From Lacrimispora sp. 210928-DFI.3.58 (GTDB lineage Bacteria > Bacillota > Clostridia > Lachnospirales > Lachnospiraceae), in the NCBI RefSeq assembly GCF_020554865.1, contig NZ_JAJCIC010000010.1:1-64000 (forward strand): DNA of 64,000 nucleotides, in the 5' to 3' direction. Shown piece by piece: positions 1-9,040 of this stretch. Every line of letters begins with the position of its first letter. Within the stretch, counting starts at the first letter, position 1. The notes beneath the pieces were generated by a model. It had not been told where the DNA came from. It searched no databases and saw only the letters and a program-made list of their open reading frames with translations. A program made the translations under genes and the position numbers.

Positions 1-1587
1 ATAGACCATGTCTATTTTTATGAAATTGAATTTGCGAAACTAATTATACGTTATCTTGCGTCTGCCGCCTATCAGAGCGGGGAACGGCTGTTTTCCGAAT
101 ACGACCAGAAACAGAAATACTATTCCCATAAAAGCGAAATCGTCCACACCGAAATCATGCTGCCGCCCCATGCCCCGCCGGAGTACGCAGACCGGAATAC
201 CTTGTGGAACGCCGCCGAAGCCATAGAAAAACAATGGAACTCCCAGCTTGCCCGGAGGTTCGTGCTTGCCATACCGAGGGAACTTCCCCCGGAACAGTAC
301 GCCGACCTTATCCGGGACTACTGCCGGGAGTTTTTCGTTTCCAAGGGCATGATTGCCGACTTTGCCATCCATGACAAGGGGGACGGAAATCCCCACGCCC
401 ACATCCTTCTTACCATGCGGGCGATGGACGAAACCGGAAAATGGCTCCCTAAAAGCCGGAAGGTCTACGACCTTGACGAGAACGGCGAGCGTATCCGGCT
501 TGCGTCCGGCAGATGGAAAAGCCACAAGGAGGACACCGTGGACTGGAACGACCAGAAGTACGCCGAGATATGGCGGCAGGGCTGGGCTGACACGGCGAAC
601 CGCTATCTGGAAGCCATCGGCAGCCCGGAGCGCCTTGACCTTCGTTCTTATGCCCGACAGGGGATTGATAAAATCCCCACCGTCCACATGGGGCCAGCGG
701 TCAGCCAGTTGGAGAAGAAAGGCATACAGACCAACATCGGCAACCTGAACCGGGACATCAAAGCCGCCAATTCCCTCATGCAGTCTATCCGGCAGATGGT
801 ACGCAGCTTAAAGGGCTGGCTGTCCGGCCTGAAAGAGAAAAAGGCGGCGTTGCTGGAAGCACTGGAACAGGCAAAGGAACCGACCATCCCCGAACTGCTT
901 TCCCGGTATCTGGATAAACGGAGCGAGGAACGTACCGGCTGGACTTCCAAGGGAAAGCTAAAGGGAACCGTTGAAGATTTCAACAAGGTCATGGAAGCCC
1001 TTGACTTCCTGCGGAAGAAAGAGATTTCCACCGTAGAGAGCCTTGACGCCTATCTGGATGAAGCCAGCGCACAGGCCGTTTCCATCCGTGAGGAAATCAA
1101 GCCGATGGAGAAGCGTGTAAAAGAGATTGACCGGCTGCTTTTCCATATCGGGAACTTTGAAGCGAACAAGCCGGTTCATGCGAAATATGCCGCTATCCGC
1201 TGGAAGAAACCCAAGGAGAAATATGCCGCCGACCATAAGGAGGAACTGGACGCCTACAACGCTGCCCTGCGGTATTTCAAGGTTCACCTTGATGGGGCGA
1301 AGTACAGCACAAAGAAGCTGGCCGGGGAACAGGCACAGCTTTCAGAGAATATCGCTTCCAAGACGGAAGCGCTGACTGCCGTACAGGAGGATGTAAAGAT
1401 TTTGCGGGATGTGCGCCACTGGCTCAATCAGGTTTTGCCATCCGAGCAGTACCGCCAGACCGCAGAGCCGGGAAAGAAACCGTCCATCCAGCAGGCAGTC
1501 AAAGGCCGGGAGCAGCGTATCCGGGAGGAACAGGCAGAGAAACGCCAGCAGCCCCGCCGCCAGCAAAAACAGGATATGGAACTTTAA
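1..1587 (+). CDS. MobA/MobL-type relaxase, 5' partial
   Basis: The frame is open from the first base, so the start is outside the window. The protein nicks the transposon at its oriT and pilots the strand into the recipient. From about residue 20 it carries the family signatures: ASAAYQSGE, which contains the likely catalytic tyrosine, then LPPHAPPEYADR, and the metal-binding histidine cluster NPHAHILL. The C-terminal half is charged and helical, as expected for coiled coil. The first 18 or so codons are AT-rich and do not resemble the usual SRGxGRSAV lead of the family, so the gene may be fused to foreign DNA at its 5' end. An internal ATG at 157 would remove the catalytic tyrosine and is unlikely to be the true start. 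Confidence 0.85.
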   Translation: MDHVYFYEIEFAKLIIRYLASAAYQSGERLFSEYDQKQKYYSHKSEIVHTEIMLPPHAPPEYADRNTLWNAAEAIEKQWNSQLARRFVLAIPRELPPEQYADLIRDYCREFFVSKGMIADFAIHDKGDGNPHAHILLTMRAMDETGKWLPKSRKVYDLDENGERIRLASGRWKSHKEDTVDWNDQKYAEIWRQGWADTANRYLEAIGSPERLDLRSYARQGIDKIPTVHMGPAVSQLEKKGIQTNIGNLNRDIKAANSLMQSIRQMVRSLKGWLSGLKEKKAALLEALEQAKEPTIPELLSRYLDKRSEERTGWTSKGKLKGTVEDFNKVMEALDFLRKKEISTVESLDAYLDEASAQAVSIREEIKPMEKRVKEIDRLLFHIGNFEANKPVHAKYAAIRWKKPKEKYAADHKEELDAYNAALRYFKVHLDGAKYSTKKLAGEQAQLSENIASKTEALTAVQEDVKILRDVRHWLNQVLPSEQYRQTAEPGKKPSIQQAVKGREQRIREEQAEKRQQPRRQQKQDMEL

Positions 1588-1658
1588 CCAATCAGGCGCT
1601 TGCCATTTTCCCCGTGAGAATGACAGGCGCTTTTCTTATTTTCAGGAGGATTTGCCTA

Positions 1659-2306
1659 TTGAACGTATTTGAAGCCGTAAAGCAGTCTGTTACCACCCGG
1701 CAGGCCGCCGAGCATTACGGTATCCGGGTAGGAAGAAACGGGATGTGCGCCTGCCCTTTCCATGACGATAAAAACCCCAGCATGAAGGTTGACCGGCGCT
1801 TCCATTGTTTCGGCTGTCAGGCAGACGGGGATGTGATTGACTTTGTTTCCCGTCTGGAAAACGTCAGCCCCAAGGAAGCCGCCCTCATGCTGGCGCAGGA
1901 CTTCTCCATCCCCTATGAGGATAAGGAGCCACCAAGCAGGAGCCGCCCGAAGCGAAATCCCCGGAAGGAAAGCCCGGAACAGCAATTTAAGCGCATGGAG
2001 CGCCACGGTTTCCGGGTACTGTCCGACTATCACAATCTGCTGCGCCGCTGGAAGCGGGACTATGCCCCCAAGACGCCGGAGGAAGAATGGCACCCGCTTT
2101 TCGTGGAAGCCTTGCAGAAACAATCCCATGTGGAATATCTGCTGGATGTGCTGCTGTTCTCCGACATAGGGGAACGGGCTGCCCTGATTGCCAGCTACGG
2201 AAAGGAAGTGAGGAACCTTGAGCGGAGAATGGCAGACCTTGCCGCCCGAACTGCGGCAGGCCGTGACGGACACCATCGAAGCCGCACCCCCGCCCCGGAG
2301 CGTTGA
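1659..2306 (+). CDS. CHC2 zinc-finger primase-like protein (transposon copy)
   Basis: This short protein carries a DnaG-type CHC2 zinc finger near its N-terminus (CACPFHDDKNPSMKV followed by FHCFGCQADGDVIDF), which binds single-stranded DNA in primases. No catalytic TOPRIM domain follows, so it probably works with the downstream VapE-like protein in replication of the element. The TTG start at 1659 is chosen because AGGAGG lies 9 bases upstream (1644-1649) and because the homologue at 34758 begins in the same way (MNLFEAVK). A GTG at 1614 is in frame but has no good ribosome site. The 3' end overlaps the next gene by 89 bases. The pair of CHC2 proteins in this window comes from two different elements. 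Confidence 0.85.
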   Translation: MNVFEAVKQSVTTRQAAEHYGIRVGRNGMCACPFHDDKNPSMKVDRRFHCFGCQADGDVIDFVSRLENVSPKEAALMLAQDFSIPYEDKEPPSRSRPKRNPRKESPEQQFKRMERHGFRVLSDYHNLLRRWKRDYAPKTPEEEWHPLFVEALQKQSHVEYLLDVLLFSDIGERAALIASYGKEVRNLERRMADLAARTAAGRDGHHRSRTPAPER

Positions 2307-3618
2307 GGAAGTCAAGGCCATGCTGGAGGGCACCGAGAAAGGCGGCGTGCGGAACAGTATCCACAACTGCCTGACCGTGTTCCAGTATGACCCCATTCTT
2401 TCCGGGGCGGTTGCAAAAAATCTCCTGACCGAGCGCATTGACCTTCTAAAGCCCATCGGCAGGAAACACAGAACCGGCAGCAAAGCCCTGACCGACACGG
2501 ATATGAAATATATCCGGCTGTATCTGGAAGATACCTACGGCCTGACAAGCGAGAAAAAGATAGCAGACGCCGCCGATCTGGCCGCAGACGCCAACAGCTA
2601 CCATCCCATCCGGGACTACCTGAACGGACTTGTCTGGGACGGGAAAGAGCGTATCCGCTACTGCCTGCGGCACTTTCTGGGAGCCGATACGGACAACTTC
2701 ACTTACCATTCCCTGCGGCTGTTCCTGCTGGGAGCCATCCACCGGGCTTTCTGCCCCGGCTGTAAGTTTGAGGTCATGCTCTGTCTGGTTGGCGGTCAGG
2801 GAGCCGGGAAATCCACCTTCTTTCGGCTGCTGGCCGTAAAAGACGAGTGGTTTTCCGATGATTTGCGGAAGCTGGACGATGATAACGTGTATCGCAAGCT
2901 ACAAGGCCACTGGATAATTGAAATGTCGGAGATGATTGCCACCGCCAACGCCAAGAGCATAGAGGAAATCAAGTCTTTCCTCAGCCGCCAGAAGGAGGTC
3001 TATAAAATCCCCTATGAAACCCACCCGGAGGACAGGCTGCGGCAATGCGTGTTTGGCGGGACTTCCAATGCGTTGGACTTCCTGCCCCTTGACCGTTCCG
3101 GGAACCGGCGCTTCCTGCCGGTCATGGTCTACCCCGGACAGGCCGAGGTACACATTTTGGACGATGAAGCCGCTTCCAGAGCCTATATCGAACAGGTATG
3201 GGCGGAAGCCATGACAACCTACAAAAACGGCGATTTTAAGCTGTCTTTTACACCCGAAATGATACAGTACCTCAAAGAACACCAGCGGGATTTCATGCCG
3301 GAGGACACCAAGGCCGGGATGATACAGGCGTACCTTGACCGCTACACCGGCAGCGCCGTATGCTCCAAGCAGCTTTTCAAGGAAGCCCTGAACCACCCCT
3401 TTGACGAGCCGAAGCAATGGGAAATCCGGGAAGTCAACGACATCATGAACCACTGTATCACGGGATGGAAGTATTTCTCCAATCCTCGGATATTTGAAGG
3501 ATATGGCAGGCAAAAGGGCTGGGAACGGGAAGCCCCGGCAACGGGCGCTGACAACGGGCGTGAAAAAACGCCGGACGGATTTGTGGAAGTGACCGAGCAG
3601 ATGGAACTTCCCTTCTGA
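2218..3618 (+). CDS. VapE-domain (virulence-associated E) helicase/primase-like protein
   Basis: This is a P-loop ATPase of the VapE family, which is common in mobile elements and related to phage replicative helicases. A clear Walker A motif, GGQGAGKST, lies near residue 195, after CLV, and is followed by WFSDDL and acidic residues of the family. About 466 residues fits the family. The start is a TTG inside the CHC2 gene, preceded by GAGGAAC, and the overlap suggests translational coupling. The role inferred here is unwinding or priming during replication of the transposon circle. The repeat cluster just after its stop may be the DNA it acts on. Confidence 0.8.
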   Translation: MSGEWQTLPPELRQAVTDTIEAAPPPRSVEEVKAMLEGTEKGGVRNSIHNCLTVFQYDPILSGAVAKNLLTERIDLLKPIGRKHRTGSKALTDTDMKYIRLYLEDTYGLTSEKKIADAADLAADANSYHPIRDYLNGLVWDGKERIRYCLRHFLGADTDNFTYHSLRLFLLGAIHRAFCPGCKFEVMLCLVGGQGAGKSTFFRLLAVKDEWFSDDLRKLDDDNVYRKLQGHWIIEMSEMIATANAKSIEEIKSFLSRQKEVYKIPYETHPEDRLRQCVFGGTSNALDFLPLDRSGNRRFLPVMVYPGQAEVHILDDEAASRAYIEQVWAEAMTTYKNGDFKLSFTPEMIQYLKEHQRDFMPEDTKAGMIQAYLDRYTGSAVCSKQLFKEALNHPFDEPKQWEIREVNDIMNHCITGWKYFSNPRIFEGYGRQKGWEREAPATGADNGREKTPDGFVEVTEQMELPF

Positions 3619-3641
3619 AAAATCCGGGGAAACCACAGCCG

Positions 3642-3827
3642 GTTGCCGACCCCGTTGCTATCCCGTTGCCGAGCCGGTTGCCGGGAAAAAGCCCATAACT
3701 GCGGGCTTTTCTCCCCTCTGACAACCAAAGCAACAGAAAAATAAAAGAAAAAGTAAATAAACAATAACCCGCCAGACAGAGATTGTTTTCGAGGTTTTTT
3801 GAAGCCCGTTGCCGGACTTCGTTGCCG
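3642..3827 (+). repeat. GTTGCCG iteron-like repeats
   Basis: The heptamer GTTGCCG, or GTTGCTA in one case, starts at 3642, 3654, 3665, 3677, 3808 and 3821. The first four are 11-12 bases apart, close to one helical turn, and the last two are 13 apart. The cluster fills the 253-base gap after the VapE-like helicase, where a replication origin would be plausible. The origin role is inference. Confidence 0.4.
3687..3710 (+). terminator. Stem-loop after the VapE gene
   Basis: AAAAGCCC (3687-3694) pairs with GGGCTTTT (3703-3710) around an 8-base loop. The A-rich and T-rich arms would allow termination in either direction. Confidence 0.5.
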
Positions 3828-3871
3828 ACCTTCTCCTGTCTGGCTTATTTCATTTATGGAGGTAACTGCCT

Positions 3872-4069
3872 ATGGCAAAAAGCAAAACTGAAATCCATGT
3901 CACAACAGTATTTGACGGCGAACTGGACGCTACGGACGTTTTCGTGAGCCTGATTGCACAGAAATACAGCCAGAGAAATGATAAAGAATATCTTGCGAAA
4001 ACACAAGATTTAGAGTATAATAAAGGCAAGGTTCAGAGTGACCGTGTTCCGTCTGGATTGTGCGGGTAA
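3872..4069 (+). CDS. Short conserved protein upstream of serine recombinase
   Basis: This 65-residue protein begins MAKSKTEIHVTTVFDG and ends PSGLCG. It has a good ribosome site (GGAGGTAACTGCCT) before the ATG. Similar short proteins are often found directly before TnpX-like recombinases in clostridial mobilizable elements, with the conserved phrase DGELDATDVFVSLI. It has no recognisable domain. The stop lies 6 bases before the recombinase start, so the two are probably co-translated. Control of excision is a guess from position only. Confidence 0.65.
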   Translation: MAKSKTEIHVTTVFDGELDATDVFVSLIAQKYSQRNDKEYLAKTQDLEYNKGKVQSDRVPSGLCG

Positions 4070-4075
4070 ACGGTT

Positions 4076-5740
4076 ATGATGAACGGAATGGAATATACAG
4101 GCATGGACGCAATACTGGCAGGCAGCTTCCGGGCGGCCATCTATTGCAGGCTTTCCAAGGACGATGACCTTGACGGGGAGAGCGCCAGCATTGCAAACCA
4201 GCGGGATATGCTGGAAACCTACTGCGAGAAGCAGGGATGGGAGGTTGTTGCAATCTATCAGGACGATGGCTACACGGGGCTGAACATGGAGCGCCCCGAC
4301 CTGAAACGGATGTTGAAAGCCATCGAGCGCAGGCAGGCCAACCTTGTGATAACGAAAGATTTATCGAGGTTAGGCAGGAATTACTTGCAGACCGGCTTCC
4401 TGATTGAAGATTTCTTCCCCCGCCACGGCGTCCGGTATATCGCTATGAATGACGGTATCGACACCATGCGGGACAACAACGACATTGCGCCGTTCAAGAA
4501 CATCCTCAACGAGATGTACAGCAAGGACATTTCCAAGAAGGTTCATTCCTCTTATCTGCTGAAAGCCCAGAAAGGCCAGTTTACCGGCTGCCTTGCCCCC
4601 TTCGGCTACCAGAAAGACCCGGAGGACAAAAACCACCTGCTGATTGACGAGGAAACGGCTCCCATTGTCCGGCGTCTGTTTGCATGGGCGCTGGAAGGAC
4701 ACGGCCCCAACTACATCCGGCGCAGGCTGGAAGAAGAAAAAATCCCCTGCCCGACCTACTGGAATCGGGTACGGGGGCTGCGGAACGTGTCAACCAAGTG
4801 TGAAAAGAAAGACCCGGTAAACGGGCGGTATATCTGGGACTTCTCCGTGATTAAGGACATCCTGATGAACCCCGTCTACACCGGCGCTATCGCTTCCCAG
4901 AAGAAGGAATACCGCTTCAAAATCGGCACCATCGGGGAGAAAAAGCCGGAGGAATGGATTGTCGTGGAGAACCAGCATGAGCCGCTTGTTGACCGCAAGA
5001 CCTTTGACATCGTGCAGCGCAAGCTGAAATCCCGGCAGCGCCCCCGCCAGACCGGGGAAATCAGCCTGTTTGCGGGGCTTATCAAATGCGGCGAGTGCGG
5101 GAAGTCGCTGACAATCCGCTACACCAATGAGAAGCACCCGAAGCAGATTTATTCCTGTAAGACCTACAATGCCTACGGGAAACAGCACTGTTCCCAACAC
5201 CGGGTTGAATACGACACCCTGTACCGGCTTGTACTGAACAAAATCCGGGAGTGCGCCAGAGCCGCCCTGATGGACGGGGAAGCCGTTGCCGGGAAGCTGT
5301 CCGACACCTGCGAAGCCGAGCAGAAAGGCCAGCGGGAAGCGTTGGAACGCTCCCTTGCCAAAGACGAGGAACGCATTGATGTTCTGGAAAAGATGGTTCT
5401 GCGGCTGTATGAGGACATGGTTGCCGGACGTATCAGCGAAGCGAACTTCAATCTGCTGATGGAAAAGACGCAGAAGGAACAGGCCGAGTTGAAAGCAAGG
5501 GTTGAGGAAGGCCGGAAGAAGCTGGCCGATGAAATCCGGCTTGCGTATGACGCCCGCCAGTGGGTAGAAGCCATTCAGGAATACGCCGACATCACGGAAC
5601 TGGACGCAGCTACCCTTAATCGCCTGATTAAAGAAATCGTTGTCCATGAGAGCATAGACAGCGATAAAACAAGACACATTTCTATCGAAATTCATTTTAA
5701 TCTCAAACCCCTCCCGGAAGTGGAGCAGGTCACAGCCTGA
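4076..5740 (+). CDS. Large serine recombinase, TnpX-like
   Basis: This enzyme should excise and insert the mobilizable element. The N-terminal resolvase domain begins RAAIYCRLSKDD, with the nucleophile at Ser27. It continues with QRDMLETYC, DDGYTG and KDLSRLGRNYL, all typical of the family. A recombinase domain follows from about residue 170. Next come a zinc beta ribbon (CGECGKSL, later YSCKTYN and HCSQHR) near residues 340-375 and a long charged coiled coil to about residue 500. At 554 residues it is complete and has no visible defect. Two adjacent ATGs at 4076 and 4079 could serve as start. It is the last gene of the element, next to its right end. Confidence 0.9.
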   Translation: MMNGMEYTGMDAILAGSFRAAIYCRLSKDDDLDGESASIANQRDMLETYCEKQGWEVVAIYQDDGYTGLNMERPDLKRMLKAIERRQANLVITKDLSRLGRNYLQTGFLIEDFFPRHGVRYIAMNDGIDTMRDNNDIAPFKNILNEMYSKDISKKVHSSYLLKAQKGQFTGCLAPFGYQKDPEDKNHLLIDEETAPIVRRLFAWALEGHGPNYIRRRLEEEKIPCPTYWNRVRGLRNVSTKCEKKDPVNGRYIWDFSVIKDILMNPVYTGAIASQKKEYRFKIGTIGEKKPEEWIVVENQHEPLVDRKTFDIVQRKLKSRQRPRQTGEISLFAGLIKCGECGKSLTIRYTNEKHPKQIYSCKTYNAYGKQHCSQHRVEYDTLYRLVLNKIRECARAALMDGEAVAGKLSDTCEAEQKGQREALERSLAKDEERIDVLEKMVLRLYEDMVAGRISEANFNLLMEKTQKEQAELKARVEEGRKKLADEIRLAYDARQWVEAIQEYADITELDAATLNRLIKEIVVHESIDSDKTRHISIEIHFNLKPLPEVEQVTA

Positions 5741-5756
5741 CCTGCCCCGCCGGGGC
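5725..5756 (+). terminator. Double hairpin after the recombinase
   Basis: GCAGGTC (5725-5731) pairs with GACCTGC (5739-5745), overlapping the recombinase stop. It is followed by GCCCC-GCC-GGGGC (5744-5756). The T-run is weak (GGTTCT), so efficient termination is uncertain. Confidence 0.45.
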
Positions 5757-5777
5757 GGTTCTAAAAAAACTCCATAG

Positions 5778-5912
5778 ATATTTCTTGACACGCCGCCGCC
5801 CGCCATCGAGCCGGTTTCCTACACCTATTTGGGTATGAAACAGCTCATGGCTGGCGGCGGCATCATCCTTTTGGGAACCACGCTGATCCCTCTGCTGTCT
5901 GGCTTGTTCTAA
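5778..5912 (+). pseudogene. 3' remnant of Maff2-family small membrane protein
   Basis: The frame is open from a TAG at 5775 to TAA at 5910. Its end reads GMKQLMAGGGIILLG followed by TTLIPLLSGLF, which is the conserved tail of the small two-helix Maff2 proteins. These sit between the coupling protein and VirB6 in Tn1549-like ICEs. The first half of the gene is missing and the transposon ends just upstream. The simplest reading is that the transposon interrupted this gene. A ribosome site for virB6 (AAGGAGG) overlaps its stop region. Confidence 0.65.
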
Positions 5913-5921
5913 GGAGGGCTT

Positions 5922-6513
5922 ATGGATTTTCTCACCGACTGGCTCACGAACTGGCTGAAAGAGCTGTTGATCAGCGGCATCATGGGGAACCTCGAAGGGC
6001 TCTTTGATACCGTCAATGCCAAAGTCGGAGAGATTGCGGTACAGGTAGGGACTACCCCGGCGGCATGGAACGCCGGGGTTTTCTCCCTCATCCGCCAGCT
6101 TTCCGAAACGGTAATCCTGCCGATTGCCGGATTGGTGCTGACCTTTGTTGCCACCTACGAGCTGATACAGATGCTTTTGGAAAAGAACAATATGCACGAG
6201 TTTGATGTGGCGAATATCTACAAATGGGTATTCAAAACCGCTTGTGCCATCCTCATTCTTTCCAACACCTTTGATATTGTCATGGCGGTGTTCGATGTGT
6301 CGCAGAGCGTGATTGCGGATGCGGCGGGGCTCATCCAAGGCTCCACCGACATTACGCCGGATATGCTGGCGGAGCTGGAAACCACGCTGGAGGGCATGGA
6401 CTTGGGGCCGCTCCTTGGCCTGTGGCTCCAGTCCTCTGTAATCGGGCTGACCATGCAGATCATGGGGATCATCATTTTCGTTCTGGTGTACGGAAGAATG
6501 ATTGAAATATATT
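5922..6513 (+). CDS. VirB6/TrbL-like channel protein, exon 1
   Basis: This is the 5' part of a polytopic inner-membrane component of the conjugative channel. ATG 5922 follows AAGGAGG with good spacing. Hydrophobic helices are visible at ILPIAGLVLTFVATYEL, TACAILILSNTFDIVMAVF and IGLTMQIMGIIIFVLVYG. The reading VYGRMIEIY is cut and resumes at 9102 as LMTSLAPIPLSTFG, which is how uninterrupted homologues continue. Joined, the exons give 867 bases, or 288 residues, the usual size of the family. Without splicing the frame runs into intron sequence and stops at 6590. ICE transfer would then depend on the intron being removed from the mRNA. Confidence 0.82.
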
Positions 6514-7165
6514 GCGCGTCCAGAAGCGCCGCTTTTCATCCAAAGGCGGTGTGCGGGCATTTTGGGAACCCGGCTTTAGCAAGCCGGTAAAGAAAAGTAT
6601 CAAAGACGTGAAAAGCGTCACTTTAGCGTCATCCGATTTACCCCGGAGGGAAACCACAAGGGGGACAATAGCGTATCGGAAAAATCGCAAGTTGGGAAAA
6701 CCATCTACCCACGACTGAGCGGCAAGACGCAACATTGTGAATGAGGAGCAAGGCTAAACTGCTTTAAGGGCAGTCCGAAGCGGGATACTCGACCCGGCGG
6801 CGCAGGATGGTTGTATTCGCCGTATGTCATAGCGGAATGTGACAGGTAAACACAGACCGCACGATACTTATGACAGCCAGCCGCAGTAAGCGGAAAAGGA
6901 CGAAAACCCACTACCGACATCACAATACGCTTTTCCCAAAGTGTCTAACTGGAGATTGCCTAAACCGGAACGCCGGAACTATCCGGCTATGCGTAATGCC
7001 GCAAGGCGATAAATTTCAAGGGGTAAAAACCCAAGAAAGATGACGCTGAATATCCGGCATGGCAACGGAGTCTCCGTAGTAGTCTGAGGGCGGGAAAGCC
7101 GTCTACACGGCGAAGGGAGGCAGGATGTTAACCAATTCATAAAAAGGAAAGGTGCGTGAGGCATT

Positions 7166-8998
7166 ATGAGAAGTCCTGAAAATGTGTTGGAAAGCCTAAA
7201 ATCCAAGGCGTGTAACAAGAGTTACAAGTACGAGCGGTTATACCGCAACCTGTACAATCCACAATTCTATCTGCTGGCATATCAGCGGATACAGGCGAAA
7301 CCAGGCAACATGACAGCCGGAACAGACGGCAAAACCATTGACGGAATGGGAATGGCAAGGATAAACGCCCTCATTGAAAAGATGCGGGATTTTAGTTATC
7401 AGCCTAACCCGGCAAGGAGAACGTATATCCCGAAATCCAATGGGAAAATGCGTCCTCTGGGGATACCGTCATTCGACGATAAACTGATACAGGAGGTGGT
7501 GCGGCTCATCTTAGAGAGTATTTATGAGCCAACCTTTAGCGATTATTCCCACGGTTTCCGTATAAACAGAAGCTGTCATACGGCACTCAAATATGTGCAG
7601 AAATATTTTACGGGGACAAAGTGGTTCGTTGAGGGAGATATAAAGGGCTGTTTTGACAACGTAGACCATCATGTGTTGATTGCTATTTTGCGAAAGCGGA
7701 TTGCAGACGAACATTTCATCGGTCTGCTCTGGAAGTTCTTGAAAGCCGGATATATGGAGGATTGGAATTATCACAATACTTATTCCGGCACTCCGCAAGG
7801 CTCCATCATCAGCCCCATCCTTGCAAACATCTACATGAACGAACTGGACAGTTATATGGCAGAGTATGCAGAGAAATTCAACTGCGGAAACCGCCGTAAA
7901 ATCAATCCTGCGTTCAAGAAGAAATTGGATGCCTGCCGGGGGAAAGAACAAAGGCTTAAAAGAAATATCTCTAAAATGAGCGTGGAAGAAAAAGAGGGCT
8001 TAATTGCAGAAATCCGGGAACTGCGGCGTAGTCTGAAATCTATACCGTATAGCGACCAGATGGACGATAGCTATAAACGGCTTTGCTATATCCGATACGC
8101 CGATGATTTCTTAATCGGAGTTATCGGCAGCAAAGAGGACGCAGAACAGATTAAACAAGATGTAGGCTGCTTTATCCGGGACAAACTCCATCTGGAAATG
8201 TCCGAGGAAAAGACATTGATTACTCATGGGCATGACTCTGCGAAGTTCTTGGGATATGAGGTCACAATCGCCAAAGGCGAATACAACAAAAAGACCAAAA
8301 CCGGGGCTACCAGACGGGTAAACAATGGAAAAGTCTTGCTCTATGTTCCCCATGATAAGTGGGTAAAACGACTGTTCTCCTACAATGCCCTCAAGATTAA
8401 ATATGACAAACAAAATGGAAACAAAGAGGTTTGGGAACCTGTCCGGCGCACTCGCCTGTTGCACTTGGACGATTTGGAAATCCTAAACCAGTACAACGCA
8501 GAAATTCGTGGATTGTATAACTACTACCGACTTGCAAACAACGTGTCTGTACTCAATAACTTCTACTATGTAATGAGATACAGTATGCTCAAAACCTTTG
8601 CTGGAAAATATCGGACACGAATCAGCAGAATTATCCGCAAGTACCGTCAAGGAAAAGATTTTGTTGTGGAATATCCGAAGAAAAACGGCAAGGTCGGAAA
8701 GGTACTGTTTTACAATAATGGGTTCCGCCGGGACACTAAAGTAGAAAGCAGAAATCCTGATATAGTAGCAAGAATTTTTGAGAATTATGGGCGTAATAGC
8801 CTTATAAAAAGACTGCAAGCAAACAGGTGTGAGTGGTGTGGCGCAGAGAATGTGCCGCTTGAAATACACCATATACGAAAACTCAAAGATTTAAGTGGCA
8901 GAAAACAATGGGAAATCGCCATGATTGGGCGTAAGCGCAAGACAATGGCACTCTGCATTGACTGTCACGATAAGTTACACGCAGGAAAGTTAGACTGA
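7166..8998 (+). CDS. ltrA: Group II intron reverse transcriptase/maturase with HNH endonuclease
   Basis: This multifunctional intron-encoded protein aids RNA splicing and retrohoming. The N-terminal RT0-RT2 region includes AGTDGKTIDG and RPLGIPSFDDKLIQEVVR. Further on are DIKGCFDNVDH, the TPQGSIISPILANIYM block and the catalytic YADD near residue 312. A maturase (X) region follows with RGLYNYYRLANN. The C-terminus has an HNH nuclease: CEWCGAE, LEIHHIRKLKD and CIDCHDKLH. All catalytic motifs are present over 610 residues, so the intron may be active. The ATG is 14 bases after an AAGGAAAGG-like ribosome site. Confidence 0.92.
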   Translation: MRSPENVLESLKSKACNKSYKYERLYRNLYNPQFYLLAYQRIQAKPGNMTAGTDGKTIDGMGMARINALIEKMRDFSYQPNPARRTYIPKSNGKMRPLGIPSFDDKLIQEVVRLILESIYEPTFSDYSHGFRINRSCHTALKYVQKYFTGTKWFVEGDIKGCFDNVDHHVLIAILRKRIADEHFIGLLWKFLKAGYMEDWNYHNTYSGTPQGSIISPILANIYMNELDSYMAEYAEKFNCGNRRKINPAFKKKLDACRGKEQRLKRNISKMSVEEKEGLIAEIRELRRSLKSIPYSDQMDDSYKRLCYIRYADDFLIGVIGSKEDAEQIKQDVGCFIRDKLHLEMSEEKTLITHGHDSAKFLGYEVTIAKGEYNKKTKTGATRRVNNGKVLLYVPHDKWVKRLFSYNALKIKYDKQNGNKEVWEPVRRTRLLHLDDLEILNQYNAEIRGLYNYYRLANNVSVLNNFYYVMRYSMLKTFAGKYRTRISRIIRKYRQGKDFVVEYPKKNGKVGKVLFYNNGFRRDTKVESRNPDIVARIFENYGRNSLIKRLQANRCEWCGAENVPLEIHHIRKLKDLSGRKQWEIAMIGRKRKTMALCIDCHDKLHAGKLD

Positions 8999-9006
8999 CA
9001 TCTGGA

Positions 9007-9040
9007 GAGCCGGATACATCGAGAGGTGTAAGTCCGGTTC
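9007..9040 (+). ncRNA. Group II intron domain V
   Basis: The 34-base hairpin contains the catalytic AGC triad at 9008-9010. Its outer stem is GAGCCGGA with UCCGGUUC, then a two-base bulge, then ACAUC-GAGA-GGUGU with a GNRA tetraloop. Domain VI follows up to the 3' splice site. Confidence 0.8.

Larger units (their letters stand above)
1..5790 (+). mobile_element. Tn4451-like mobilizable transposon (left end not in window)
   Basis: This stretch holds a relaxase, a CHC2 primase-like protein, a VapE-type helicase, a short conserved protein and a large serine recombinase, all on the plus strand. That set is typical of mobilizable elements of the Tn4451/TnpX kind, which are cut out by a serine recombinase and transferred by another element's conjugation machinery. 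The right end is placed between the recombinase stop (5740) and the Maff2-like remnant that opens at 5778. The exact end cannot be fixed because the left end is not visible. The element lies inside the ICE that follows, since VirB6 begins only 130 bases downstream. Confidence 0.7.
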
